DNA of 64,000 bases, from positions 1,178,001 through 1,242,000 of the forward strand of contig CAWETB010000015.1 in the NCBI GenBank assembly GCA_963811885.1. The letters run 5' to 3'. Within the stretch, counting starts at the first letter, position 1. Each line of letters opens with the position of its first letter. The notes beneath the pieces are model-generated. The model had not been told where the DNA came from. It saw nothing but the letters and a program-made list of their open reading frames with translations, and ran no database searches. The stretch is from Gaiellasilicea sp963811885 (GTDB lineage Bacteria; Actinomycetota; Thermoleophilia; Gaiellales; Gaiellaceae). Below are positions 37,276-45,504 of this stretch, piece after piece. The translations under genes and the position numbers were made by a program.

Positions 37276-38364
37276 CGGGGTGACGAGCACGCGGCCGGGC
37301 TCGCCCGCGAGGCTGGCGCGGAACGCGTCGTCGGCGCGGTCGAGCGGGAACGACGGCCCGACCAGGCTCGCGAGCTCGAGACGGCCCGAGCCGACGAGGT
37401 CGAGGAGCTGCGGCAGCGCGACCGCGGGATCCTCGGAGCCGTAGATCGTCCCGGTCAGCGTCTTCTCGCGGTTCGAGAACTCGAACGGGTCGAGCTCGAG
37501 CTTCTCGCCGCCCGCGGGCAGACCGACGACGACAGCGGTGCCGCCGCCCCGCGTCCAGCGGAGGGCGAGCTTCGTCGTCGCAGCGGCGCCGACCGCGTCG
37601 AAGGCGTAGTCGACGCCCTCCGGGTCGAGCTCGCCGACCGCCTCGCGGACGTCGTCGGGGGCGCACGCGCGGGTCGCGCCGAGCGCAAGCGCCTGCGCGC
37701 GCCGCGCCTCGACGGGGTCGACGACGAGGATCTCGGCCGCGCCGGCGATCCTCGCGCCCTGGACGACGAACTGGCCGACGCCGCCGGCGCCGATCACGAG
37801 CGCGCTGAAGCCGGGCTCCGGGCTCGCCGCGTTGAGCACGGCGCCGACCCCGGTCAGCGCGGCACAGCCGAGCAGCGCCGCCTGCTCCATCGGCACCGCG
37901 TCCCCGAACGGCATCGCCGCGGCGGCGTCGACCACGACCCGCTCCGCGAGCGCGCCGGTCGCCGTGCCGCGAAAGACGGTCTCGCCGTTCAGCGTCAGCC
38001 CGGTGCGGCCGCCGAGCAGCGTCCCGCGTGCGATCGCCGACGAGAGCGGCCCGCACGCGGCCGGGCGGCCGCGGCGGCACGGCCCGCACTCGCCGCACGC
38101 GGGCGCCCAGGAGAGGACGACGCGGTCGCCCTCGCTCAGGCCTTCGACCTCGGATCCGACCGCCTCGACGAGCCCGGCGCCCTCGTGCCCGAGCACGATC
38201 GGCGTCGGGCGATCCCACTCGCCCTTGTAGGAGTGGAGGTCGGTGCCGCAGACGCCGACGGCGCTCATGCGCACGACGACCTCGCCGGGCAGCGGCTCCT
38301 CGACGTCGAGCTCCTCGACGACGAGCGCGCCGGGCTCGTGCATGACGGCCGCGCGCATCCTCAT
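37273..38364 (-). CDS. Zinc-dependent alcohol dehydrogenase
   Basis: 363 residues. Medium-chain dehydrogenase. Catalytic zinc site: VGVCGTDLHSYKG and LGHEGAGLVEAVG. Structural zinc loop: APACGECGPCRRGRPAACG, with four cysteines. NAD(H)-binding motif: VIGAGGVGQFVVQGARIAGA. The class III/formaldehyde-type substrate loop GTLLGGRTGLTLNG is present. It is the last gene of the XdhC/SDR operon, joined by an ATGA overlap to the SDR gene; together they suggest oxidation of an alcohol or sugar. Confidence 0.92.
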   Translation of the reverse strand: MRMRAAVMHEPGALVVEELDVEEPLPGEVVVRMSAVGVCGTDLHSYKGEWDRPTPIVLGHEGAGLVEAVGSEVEGLSEGDRVVLSWAPACGECGPCRRGRPAACGPLSSAIARGTLLGGRTGLTLNGETVFRGTATGALAERVVVDAAAAMPFGDAVPMEQAALLGCAALTGVGAVLNAASPEPGFSALVIGAGGVGQFVVQGARIAGAAEILVVDPVEARRAQALALGATRACAPDDVREAVGELDPEGVDYAFDAVGAAATTKLALRWTRGGGTAVVVGLPAGGEKLELDPFEFSNREKTLTGTIYGSEDPAVALPQLLDLVGSGRLELASLVGPSFPLDRADDAFRASLAGEPGRVLVTP

Positions 38365-39071
38365 CGCATCAGCATCCCGCCGTTGACGTCGAGGGTCGCG
38401 CCGGTGACGAAGCCGGCCGCGTCGGAGGCCAGATACGCCACCGCCGCGGCGACCTCCTCCGGCCGCCCCAGCCTGCCGACGGGGATCGTCTTCAGCATCG
38501 CCTCCAGCCGCTCGGGTGCGACGGTTGCGACCATCGGCCCGTCGATCGCCGCCGGTGCGACGGCGTTCACGGTCACGCCCGATCCGGCCAGCTCGGTCGC
38601 GGCATGGCGCGTCAGCGCGACGATCGCGGCCTTCGACGAGGCGTAGTGGACGCCGGTGACGGCGCGGCTGTTCTGGCCTGCGACCGAGGTGAGGTTGACG
38701 ATCCGCCCGGCGCCGCGGTCGCGCATCTGCGCGCCGACGACGCGGATGCCGAGGTACGTGCCGCGCAGGTTCGTCGCGAGCACGTCGTCCCACTCGTCGA
38801 CGTCGATCTCCCAGAAGGGACGGATCTCGGTGCGGGCCGCATTGTTCACGAGCACGTCGACCTCGCCTGCCGCCGCGAGCAGGCGCTCCCAGGACTCGAG
38901 GCTGCGGACGTCGTGCTCGACCGCCTCGCCGCCGATCTCCTCCGCGACCCGCGCGGCACCTGCGACGTCGACGTCGGCGAGGAGGACGCGGTCGCCGTCG
39001 GCCGCGAGCCGCCGAGCGATCGCCTCCCCCAGTCCGCGCGCCGCACCCGTGACGACGGCGGTGCGGCTCAT
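38361..39071 (-). CDS. Short-chain dehydrogenase/reductase
   Basis: 236 residues. Classical SDR: the cofactor motif TAVVTGAARGLGEAIARRL, an Asp after the second strand (LLADVDVAG) favouring NAD, the structural motif VLVNNAARTE, catalytic Ser-Tyr-Lys in LTSVAGQNS and YASSKAA, and the C-terminal YLASDAAGFVTGATLDVNGG. The active-site tyrosine sits in GVHYASSK. Substrate is likely a secondary alcohol or sugar. It is coupled at both ends (ATGA) to xdhC and to the alcohol dehydrogenase. Confidence 0.93.
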   Translation of the reverse strand: MSRTAVVTGAARGLGEAIARRLAADGDRVLLADVDVAGAARVAEEIGGEAVEHDVRSLESWERLLAAAGEVDVLVNNAARTEIRPFWEIDVDEWDDVLATNLRGTYLGIRVVGAQMRDRGAGRIVNLTSVAGQNSRAVTGVHYASSKAAIVALTRHAATELAGSGVTVNAVAPAAIDGPMVATVAPERLEAMLKTIPVGRLGRPEEVAAAVAYLASDAAGFVTGATLDVNGGMLMR

Positions 39072-39799
39072 GCGTGGATGCGCTCGGTCGAGCTGCCGAG
39101 CGGCCCGCCGGCGCGGCCGCTCCGGGCGGCCATCGCCTCGGCGAGGATCGAGAGCGCGGTCTCGGGAACCGAGTCGGCGCCGATGTCGAGCCCGCACGGG
39201 CCGGAGATCCGCTCGATCGCCTCCTCGGCGACGCCGGCCTCGCGCAGCCGCTCGCGCTTCCGCTGCTGGTTGCGGCGGCCGCCGATCAGCCCGACGTAGA
39301 ACGCGTCGGTTGCGAGCGCGAGCTCGAGTGCAGGCAGGTCGAACTTGTCGTCGTGCGTGAGGATCACGACCGCGGTCGCGTGGTCGGGGCCGACCTGGGC
39401 GAAGGCCTCCTCCGGCCACGCCACGATCAACTCGTCCGCGCTCGGCATCCGCTCGCGCGTCGCGAACTTCGCGCGCGCGTCCGCGACGATCGTTCTCCAG
39501 CCGAGCAGGTTCGCCCCGGCCGCAAGCGCCTCGGCGGTGTCGACGGCGCCGTAGACGAACAGCCGCGGCGGTGGGCCGTAGACCTCGGCGAAGACCGTGC
39601 GGCCCTCGAGCTCGACCGTCCGGCTGCGGGCGCCGCGGATCAGCTCGGCGGCGTGCGCGGCCAGCTCCGGCGGGCCGTCGCCGACCGTCTCGCCTCCCTC
39701 GACGACGAGCAGCTTCGACCCGAGCCCTTCCCCTTCGACGACCGTGAGGACGACGGCGCGGCCGCCGTCGCGCTGGAGCTGCAGCAGCCGCGCGATCAC
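39068..39799 (-). CDS. xdhC: XdhC-family protein, C-terminal Rossmann part
   Basis: 243 residues corresponding to the XdhC Rossmann domain: RLFVYGAVDTAEALAAGANLLG, IVADARAKFATRERMPSADE, VILTHDDKFDLPALELAL, YVGLIGGRRNQQRKRERL and ISGPCGLDIGADSVPETALSILAE. XdhC proteins deliver sulfurated molybdenum cofactor to xanthine or CO dehydrogenase-type enzymes. Here the usual single protein is split: the CoxI part is the separate gene just upstream, linked by GTGA. No molybdenum hydroxylase is in the window. Confidence 0.88.
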   Translation of the reverse strand: MIARLLQLQRDGGRAVVLTVVEGEGLGSKLLVVEGGETVGDGPPELAAHAAELIRGARSRTVELEGRTVFAEVYGPPPRLFVYGAVDTAEALAAGANLLGWRTIVADARAKFATRERMPSADELIVAWPEEAFAQVGPDHATAVVILTHDDKFDLPALELALATDAFYVGLIGGRRNQQRKRERLREAGVAEEAIERISGPCGLDIGADSVPETALSILAEAMAARSGRAGGPLGSSTERIHA

Positions 39800-40107
39800 G
39801 GGAGGCGCTCGACGAAGACGTCGATCTCGCCGCCGCAGGGCAGCCCGACCGCCCAGGCCTCCTCGTCGCTGATCCCGTAGGAGATGAGCTTCGGCTCGCC
39901 GGTCGCGAACACCTCCTGCGCCTGCGCGAACACGTCCCCCTCGACACACCCGCCCGAGACGGAGCCGCAGAGCTTGCCGCTCTCGGAGACGGCGAGGCTC
40001 GAGCCGACGGGGCGCGGCGCCGAGCGGCGGTTCGCGACGACCGTGGCGACGACGACCGTCTCGCCTTCCTGCTGCCACCGCTCGATCTCGGTGAGGATCT
40101 CCTTCAC
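39796..40107 (-). CDS. XdhC/CoxI-family protein, N-terminal part
   Basis: 103 residues. CoxI-type domain: ILTEIERWQQEGETVVVATVV, RRSAPRPVGSSLAVSESG, GSVSGGCVEGDVFAQAQE and YGISDEEAWAVGLPCGGEIDVFVE. The GGCVE and LPCGG cysteines are the conserved ones thought to handle sulfur or cofactor. It ends with a TGA that overlaps the GTG of the Rossmann-part gene. Because start and stop interlock precisely, a natural split is more likely than a sequence error, although a one-base error would also explain it. Confidence 0.82.
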   Translation of the reverse strand: MKEILTEIERWQQEGETVVVATVVANRRSAPRPVGSSLAVSESGKLCGSVSGGCVEGDVFAQAQEVFATGEPKLISYGISDEEAWAVGLPCGGEIDVFVERLP

Positions 40108-40112
40108 CGTTG

Positions 40113-40118
40113 TAGCCT
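40113..40118 (+). promoter_or_regulatory. Possible -10 box of the 67-residue gene
   Basis: TAGCCT, 9 bases before the ATG at 40128. The spacing is longer than the usual 6-7, so this is weaker than the others. Confidence 0.35.
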
Positions 40119-40127
40119 GCCTGTTCG

Positions 40128-40331
40128 ATGACCGACCAGGCAAGCGTGAGCCTCCTCCGCTGGTTGCGCCGGCAGCTGCGCGAGCCGACACCGTTGCGCG
40201 AGCACCTGGAGGCGGCGGTCGCGAACGACGACCCCGTCGAGGCGCGCCGCGTGCTCGACCGGATGGACTTCACCGAGGCGCAGCGGCAGCACGTCGCCGG
40301 GCTGATCGACCGCTGGGAGGAAGGACGATGA
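40128..40331 (+). CDS. Small uncharacterised helical protein
   Basis: 67 residues, no family recognised. Helical and charged: SLLRWLRRQLREPTPLREHLEAAVAND, ARRVLDRMDFTEAQRQHVAGLIDRWEEG. It is ATGA-coupled to the SnoaL-like gene that follows, which is the main reason to accept it as real. It might be a small regulator or antitoxin-like partner, but nothing in the sequence shows that. Confidence 0.6.
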   Translation: MTDQASVSLLRWLRRQLREPTPLREHLEAAVANDDPVEARRVLDRMDFTEAQRQHVAGLIDRWEEGR

Positions 40332-40729
40332 GCGTGGCCGCCAACACCGCGCTCGTGCGCCGGATCATGGAGGCGTTCGCGAACAAGGAGGGCTTCGCGC
40401 TGCGTGAGTGCTTCGCCGAGGACGCCGTCTGGCACGTGCCCGGCGGCGGCGTCATGTCCGGGACGTACCGCGGCCGCTCCGAGATCTTCCGGTTCCTCGC
40501 CCGGCTGCCGAAGCTGACGAACGGCACCTACCGCTCGACCTTCATCGACGCGCTCGCGAGCGAGGAGCGCGGCGCCGGGCTCTACCGCGCGCGCGGCGAG
40601 CGCGAGGGCAGGTCGATCGACATCGACCAGCTGCTCCTCTTCACGATCCGCGACGGCCTCGTCACCGAGGTGCTCGCGCTGCCGAGCGACCCGGCCGCGT
40701 TCGACGGCTTCTGGGCCGGGCCGAGCTAG
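40328..40729 (+). CDS. SnoaL/NTF2-like protein
   Basis: 133 residues with the NTF2-like cone fold: NTALVRRIMEAFANKEGFALRECFAEDAVWHVPGG, GRSEIFRFLARLPKLT, YRSTFIDALASEE and IDQLLLFTIRDGLVTEVLAL. Members are isomerases, cyclases or ligand-binding proteins, and the pocket chemistry cannot be predicted. The start overlaps the preceding small gene. The stop shares CTAG with the convergent CNNM gene. Confidence 0.8.
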   Translation: MSVAANTALVRRIMEAFANKEGFALRECFAEDAVWHVPGGGVMSGTYRGRSEIFRFLARLPKLTNGTYRSTFIDALASEERGAGLYRARGEREGRSIDIDQLLLFTIRDGLVTEVLALPSDPAAFDGFWAGPS

Positions 40730-42025
40730 TCCTCGACCGGCTCGGGCTCCGCGATCGGCTCCTTGAACTCGACCTCGAGCCGCTGGATCCGAGAGCCCTC
40801 GATCTCGATCACGCGCAGGTCGGACACCATCGGTCTGCACCTCGTCGCCCACCTCGGGCGCGCGGCCGAGCTGGCCGAAGACGTACCCGGCCATCGTGTG
40901 GTAGTCCTCGATCTCGATCTCCGTGCCGAACTGCTCGTTGAAGTCGTCGATCGGAAAGGTGCCGTCGATGCGGATGTGCGTGTCGTCGATTCGCTCGATC
41001 GACTCGTCCGGCAGGTCGAATTCGTCCTCGATCTCGCCGACGATCTCCTCGAGCAGGTCCTCGAGGGTGACGATTCCGTCCATCGCGCCGTACTCGTCGA
41101 CGACGACCGCCATGTGCTGATTCTGCTTGCGGAACTCGGCGAGGAGCGCGCCGAGATCCTTCGTCTCCGGGACGATGTAGACCGGTCGCAGCAGATGTTC
41201 GATCTCGACCTGGCCGATCCCGCGGTCGTGCAGCGCGGCGAAGAGGTCGCGGACGTGCAGGACGCCGATGATCTCGTCGAGCGAGTCCCGGTAGACCGGG
41301 TAGCGGGTGAATGGCGACTCGAGCAGGGCGGCGAGCGCTTCCTCGGGCGGAAGGTCGACCTTGATCGCCACGACCTGCGGGCGGGGCACCATCACCTCGT
41401 GAACCTCCTTGTCCGCGAAGTCGAAGACCTTGTAGAGCATCTCCCGCTCGCCGTGCTCGATCTCGCCGGCCTCGCTCGAGGTGCGGACGAGCATCTTCAG
41501 CTCGGCCTCCGAATGAGCCTCGGTCTCGGTGCCCGGCGCCGACAGGCTGAGGAGGCGGAGCACGAGCGCAGTCGACCGCTGCAGCAGCCAGACGAAAGGC
41601 GCGAAGAGGACGAAGAAGCCGCGTACCGGCGCTGAAACCGCGAGTGCGGTTCGCTCCGGGTAGCCGAGCGCGATCCCCTTCGGCACGAGCTCGCCGATGA
41701 CGACGTGGAGGAACGTGATCACGACGAATGCGATCGCGACGGCGAGGAAGGTGGCGAGGACGGGGTCGAGAATCGTGGCGAGTACCGGCTCGCCGAGGGC
41801 GCCGATTCCGAGCGAGGTGAGCGTGACGCCCAGCTGCATCGCGGCGATGAACCGCGGCGGGCGGGAGACGATCTTGAGCACGTCGCGGGCGCGGCGGTTG
41901 CCCTGCTGCTGCAGCTCGACGATTTTCGTCCTGCGCGCGGTCACGAGGCCGTACTCGGCGGCCACGAAGAACGCATTCAGGAGCAGCAGCCCGACAAGGG
42001 CGGCCAGCTCGAGGGTGATAGTCAT
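40726..42025 (-). CDS. CNNM/CorC-type membrane protein with CBS domains, frame-broken at the end
   Basis: About 432 residues. N-terminal DUF21 membrane domain with four helices (LAALVGLLLLNAFFVAAEYGLV, FIAAMQLGVTLTSLGIGALGEP, VAIAFVVITFLHVVIGELVPKG, FFVLFAPFVWLLQ). A CBS pair follows (VMVPRPQVVAIKVDLP, RYPVYRDSLDEIIGVLHVRDL, MAVVVDEYGAMDGIVTLEDLLEEIVG), then a CorC_HlyC tail (DDTHIRIDGTFPIDDF, YHTMAGYVFGQLGR, LRVIEIEGSRIQRLEVEF). Such proteins are linked to magnesium or cobalt export. The break near 40835 is inside the tail. It converges on the SnoaL gene. Confidence 0.9.
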
Positions 42026-42052
42026 GCCCCGGTCAGTCCCGGGGCGCAGGTA

Positions 42053-43003
42053 CTAGGCGGGAGGTCGTCGTCCAAGCTGGCGCGCAGTATAGGCAACGGT
42101 TCCGACGTCCTCGACGCGTTCGGCGCGCTCCTCGAGCACGAGCCGCTCGAGGTGGGAGAGCGTCTCCGCGACCGCGAAGCGGCGTGATGCGGGCTTCAGC
42201 TCGGCGCCGAAGAGGTCGAACGAGACCTCGTAGCCGGTCCGCGGCGCATCGGTGAGCGCGGCCTCGGCGAACGCGAGCCGCTCGTGGTGGTGCTCGATCA
42301 GCTCGCGCGCGCGGCCGACCGGATCGAGGATCGGATCGCCGTGGCCGGGGAGCGCGATCTCGGGGGCAAGCTCGATCGTCCGCTCGAGCGACTCGAGGAA
42401 GTCGCCGAGCGGATCGGGCCGGCTCGCCGGCCAGAGCCCGACGGTCGGCGAGATCCGGCCGAGCAGGTGGTCGGCCGAGACGAGCACGCGCTCCTTCAGC
42501 AGGCAGAGCTGACCGTCGGCGTGGCCCGGCGCGGCGACGAGCTCCCAGCCGTCGAGGCGGTCGCCGTCGTCGACGAGGATCGGGTCGCGCTGGAAGCGGA
42601 TGAACGGCCGGTAGACGTCGCCCGACCCGATCAGCTCCTCGGTGATCTCGTCCGGGACGCCGTGCGTGCGGAACCAGTCGGCGATCCGCTCGGGCCAGTT
42701 CGGGTTCCCCCAGACGAGCTCGCACTGCGCGTAGTCGAGCGCGCCCTGGTGCACGGGCGCCCGGGTCAGCTCGGCGACGTCGGCGGCCGCGCCGACGTGG
42801 TCGGGGTGGAAGTGGGTGACGAAGATCCGTGCCACCTCGGCGTCCCCGAGCGACTCCCGCCAGACCTCCTGCGCGTCCGGCAGCCCGATCCCGGTGTCGA
42901 CGAGCGTCCAGCCGTCCTCGCCCGGCAGCAGGTACGAGTGGACGTGCCCGGGACGGGTCGGCAGCGGCGTGGTGATCCGGCGGATGCCGAACGGCAGCTC
43001 CAT
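42053..43003 (-). CDS. Metallo-beta-lactamase-fold hydrolase
   Basis: 316 residues. Metal motif VTHFHPDHVGAA, then WELVAAPGHADGQLCLL, VLVSADHLLGRISP and EIALPGHGDPILDP. A helical domain of about 75 residues follows (ELIEHHHERLAFAEAALTD to VGTVAYTARQLGRR), as in LACTB2/acyl-CoA-thioesterase-like or RNase-like members. The substrate is unknown. I prefer the ATG at 43003 over a TTG four codons upstream. It is divergent from the radical SAM gene, and the SOS box lies between them. Confidence 0.87.
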   Translation of the reverse strand: MELPFGIRRITTPLPTRPGHVHSYLLPGEDGWTLVDTGIGLPDAQEVWRESLGDAEVARIFVTHFHPDHVGAAADVAELTRAPVHQGALDYAQCELVWGNPNWPERIADWFRTHGVPDEITEELIGSGDVYRPFIRFQRDPILVDDGDRLDGWELVAAPGHADGQLCLLKERVLVSADHLLGRISPTVGLWPASRPDPLGDFLESLERTIELAPEIALPGHGDPILDPVGRARELIEHHHERLAFAEAALTDAPRTGYEVSFDLFGAELKPASRRFAVAETLSHLERLVLEERAERVEDVGTVAYTARQLGRRPPA

Positions 43004-43030
43004 CCGGGCATCCAATCAGTTGGCGTCATA

Positions 43031-43044
43031 CGAACATATGTTCT
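43031..43044. promoter_or_regulatory. LexA-type SOS box
   Basis: The perfect 12-base palindrome GAACATATGTTC (43032-43043) preceded by C fits 13 of 14 positions of the Gram-positive/actinobacterial SOS consensus CGAACRNRYGTTYC. It touches the -10 box of the radical SAM gene, so bound LexA would block that promoter. Confidence 0.75.
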
Positions 43045-43049
43045 ATTCT
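43044..43049 (+). promoter_or_regulatory. Leaderless -10 box of the radical SAM gene
   Basis: TATTCT, 6 bases before the ATG at 43056, immediately downstream of the SOS box. Confidence 0.7.
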
Positions 43050-43055
43050 CTCGGG

Positions 43056-43953
43056 ATGCGGGTCGAATACCGCGAGGAGGAGTGCCGGAGCGCGCTCAAC
43101 CGGGTCAAGGGGATGCCGTTCGACTGGTCGCTCAACCCCTACACGGGCTGCGTGCACCGCTGCACCTTCTGTTACGTCCGCGCGTTCGAGCGCCGCGCCG
43201 ACCGGCCCTCCGACGACCGCTACGGCCGCTCGATCAGGGTCAAGGTGAACGTCGCCGAGGTGCTGGCCCGCGAGCTCGGCCGCCGCTCGTGGCAGCGCGA
43301 GCCGGTCGCGATCGGCGCCGCCACCGACCCGTATCAACCGGCGGAGGGGCGCTACCGCCTGACGCGGGCCTGCATCGAGGCGCTCGGCCGCGCCAACACG
43401 CCGTTCATGATCATCACCCGCGGGCCGCTGATCGTCCGCGACGTCGACGTCCTGCAGCGAGGCGGCCCGGCGCGCCGACGTCCACGTCACCTTCTCGGTG
43501 CCCACGCTGGACCACGACGTCTGGCAGAGGACGGAGCCCGGCACGGCCCCGCCGCGCCAGCGGCTGCGGGCGCTGGCGACGCTCGTCGACGCCGGCATCA
43601 AGGCGGGCGTCGGCATGGCGCCGATCCTGCCCGGGCTCTCCGACCGGCCCGAGCAGCTGGCCGAGGTCGTCAAGGCGGCGCGGGCCGCGGGCGCGACGGG
43701 CATCTGGGCGAACCTGCTCTACCTCGCGCCCGGGACGAAGGAGCACTTCCTCGACGCGCTCGCGCGCGACTGGCCGGAGCAGCTCGACCGCTACGAAGAC
43801 CTCTATGCACATGGGGCCTATCTCCCCCGCGCGAAGGTCGAACCGGTGCGGCAGCAGGTGCGCGGGCTGGCTCGTGCTCACGGCGTCCGCGACCGCCGGA
43901 AAGCGCCGCTGGTGCCGCCGCCCGAGCCCGTCCAGCTGTCGCTGGGTGTGTGA
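43056..43953 (+). CDS. Radical SAM protein, Rv2578c/SplB-like, frame-broken
   Basis: About 298 residues. Iron-sulfur cluster motif C-x3-C-x2-C in NPYTGCVHRCTFCYVRAF. Further family blocks: VKVNVAEVLARELGRRSW, IGAATDPYQPAEGRYRLTR, PFMIITRGPLIVRDVDVLQ, then after a break near 43470 VPTLDHDVWQRTEPGTA, RLRALATLVDAGIKAGVG, PILPGLSDRPEQL and IWANLLYLAPGTKEHF. This is the Rv2578c family, distantly related to spore photoproduct lyase. With an SOS box over its promoter, a role in DNA-damage repair is a reasonable inference. Confidence 0.88.
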
Positions 43954-43969
43954 AAGCCGACCCGCGGCA

Positions 43970-43975
43970 TACACT
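43970..43975 (+). promoter_or_regulatory. Possible -10 box of the two-component pair
   Basis: TACACT, 9 bases before the ATG at 43985, which would give a leader of only two or three bases. Confidence 0.4.
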
Positions 43976-43984
43976 TCCCCGGCG

Positions 43985-44608
43985 ATGCCCGAAGAGATCA
44001 CCTGCCTGATCGTCGACGACCACGAGGTCGTCCGCGAAGGACTCCGGCTCTCGCTCTCCCGGGCCCCGCACGTGCGCGTGATCGGCGAGGCCTCGGACGG
44101 CGCCGGCGCGGTCGCGCTGGTCGAGCGCCGCCGCCCGCAGGTCGTGATCATGGACGTCCGCATGCCGGGCATGGACGGGCTCGAGGCGACGAAGCAGATC
44201 AAGGAGAAGGTGCCCGAGACGGCGGTGCTGATCTTCACCGCCTACAGCGAGCGCTCGCTCCTCGGCCGCGGGCTCGAGTCCGGGGCGAAGGGCTACATCC
44301 TCAAGGAGGCGCCGCACGCGACGCTCCTGCGCGCGATCGAGAAGGTCGCGGGCGGCGAGAGCTTCGTCGACCCGGCGCTGATGCCGGCCTTCCTGACCGG
44401 CAAGGAGCAGAACGAGATGCTCACCTCGCGTGAGCGCGAGATCCTGCAGCTGCTCGCCGACGGGATGTCCAACGCCGATGTCGCCGCGCGCCTCTTCATC
44501 AGCCAGGAGACGGTGAAGAGCCACGTCCGCCACATCCTCGCGAAGCTCGAGGCGGACACACGGACGCACGCGGTCGCGATCGCCCTGCGCGACGCGATCA
44601 TCGACTAG
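43985..44608 (+). CDS. NarL/FixJ-family response regulator
   Basis: 207 residues. Receiver domain: CLIVDDHEVVREGLRLSL, phosphoacceptor Asp in QVVIMDVRMPGMDGLEA, conserved Thr at VLIFTAYSER and Lys at AKGYILKEAP. Output is a LuxR-type helix-turn-helix: LTSREREILQLLADGMSNADVAARLF, SQETVKSHVRHILAKL. It should activate or repress transcription when phosphorylated. The kinase-like gene follows six bases later, making a compact pair with no visible sensor domain. Confidence 0.93.
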   Translation: MPEEITCLIVDDHEVVREGLRLSLSRAPHVRVIGEASDGAGAVALVERRRPQVVIMDVRMPGMDGLEATKQIKEKVPETAVLIFTAYSERSLLGRGLESGAKGYILKEAPHATLLRAIEKVAGGESFVDPALMPAFLTGKEQNEMLTSREREILQLLADGMSNADVAARLFISQETVKSHVRHILAKLEADTRTHAVAIALRDAIID

Positions 44609-44614
44609 GCGCTG

Positions 44615-45289
44615 GTGTCGGACCCCACAGTTCCCGACGACGAGCGCGAACGCCTCGTCGAGCGAATCATCACGGCAGAGCAGGACGAGCGGCGCCGGCT
44701 CGCGCTCTTCCTCCACGACGGCCCGGTGCAGAACCTGGCCGGGATCGCGCTGATGCTGGACGCGGCAGTGCAGGCGATCGACGACGGCCGGCCGGAGGCG
44801 GCACGCGGGATCATGGCCTCGGCGCTCGAGCGCCACCGCGAGACGATCCGCCAGCTGCGCGACCTCTCGTTCAACATCGAGCCGGTCGTGCTGCGCGACC
44901 AGGGCTTCGGCGCCGCCGTCGACGAGCTGGCGAACCAGCTCGGGATGGAGCACCGGGTGCAGATCGAGGTCGACGTCGCCCCGGCGGCGAGGCTCGGCGA
45001 GAAGGAGCAGGTCGGGCTCTACCAGATCGTCCGCGAGTCGCTGAACCAGGCGGTCCGGCGAGGGCCGCCCTCGAAGATCTCGGTCACGATCCAGGAGACG
45101 GCGGGCGGTCAGATCGAGACGATCGTCGCCGACAACGGCACCGGCGAGCGGCGCACGGCCGCTCTCGAGGCGATCGGCGAGCGTGCGTCGACCCTGAACG
45201 GCCGCTTCGAGGTCGAGCAGGGAGCGGACGGCGGCACGGCGATTCGCGTCGTCCTGCCGGCCTACGCCGGCCGCCCGACCAGCGACTAG
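44615..45289 (+). CDS. Soluble HisKA_3-type sensor kinase
   Basis: 224 residues. Dimerisation and phosphoacceptor helix RIITAEQDERRRLALFLHDGPVQNLAGIAL with the conserved His, second helix RETIRQLRDLSFNIEPVVL, then a GHKL ATP-binding part: LYQIVRESLNQAVRRG with the N-box, IVADNGTG with the G1 Asp, and a degenerate end GGTAIRVVLP. There is no membrane segment or sensory domain, so the signal must come through a partner or by cytosolic interaction. It is partner of the response regulator just upstream. Confidence 0.85.
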   Translation: MSDPTVPDDERERLVERIITAEQDERRRLALFLHDGPVQNLAGIALMLDAAVQAIDDGRPEAARGIMASALERHRETIRQLRDLSFNIEPVVLRDQGFGAAVDELANQLGMEHRVQIEVDVAPAARLGEKEQVGLYQIVRESLNQAVRRGPPSKISVTIQETAGGQIETIVADNGTGERRTAALEAIGERASTLNGRFEVEQGADGGTAIRVVLPAYAGRPTSD

Positions 45290-45292
45290 AAT
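45287..45292 (+). promoter_or_regulatory. -10 box made from the kinase stop codon
   Basis: TAGAAT, 8 bases before the ATG at 45301. Its TAG is the kinase gene's stop. Confidence 0.5.
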
Positions 45293-45300
45293 CGCCGCCG

Positions 45301-45504
45301 ATGGAAAACGGCCACCACGCCCCGGGCGGGCATTTGCTCTTCGTCTGGTCGTCCAGCGGCTGGACGCTGCAGCAGCGCGACGGCGAGGTTCCGGCCGTCG
45401 GCTCGACGGTCGAGGCGAACGAGACGCTGCTGCGAATCAGCAAGATCGGCCCCTCGCCGCTCCCCGGCGACCGCCGTCTCTGCGCCTACACGCAGCTCGC
45501 CTAG
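45301..45504 (+). CDS. Small uncharacterised protein
   Basis: 67 residues, no family recognised. Probably a small beta-barrel (HLLFVWSSSGWTLQQRDGEVPAVGSTVEANETLLRISKIG, PGDRRLCAYTQ). It has a -10-like box in front and a CTAG stop shared with the convergent flavoprotein gene, both typical of real genes in this window. Function cannot be proposed. Confidence 0.6.
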   Translation: MENGHHAPGGHLLFVWSSSGWTLQQRDGEVPAVGSTVEANETLLRISKIGPSPLPGDRRLCAYTQLA

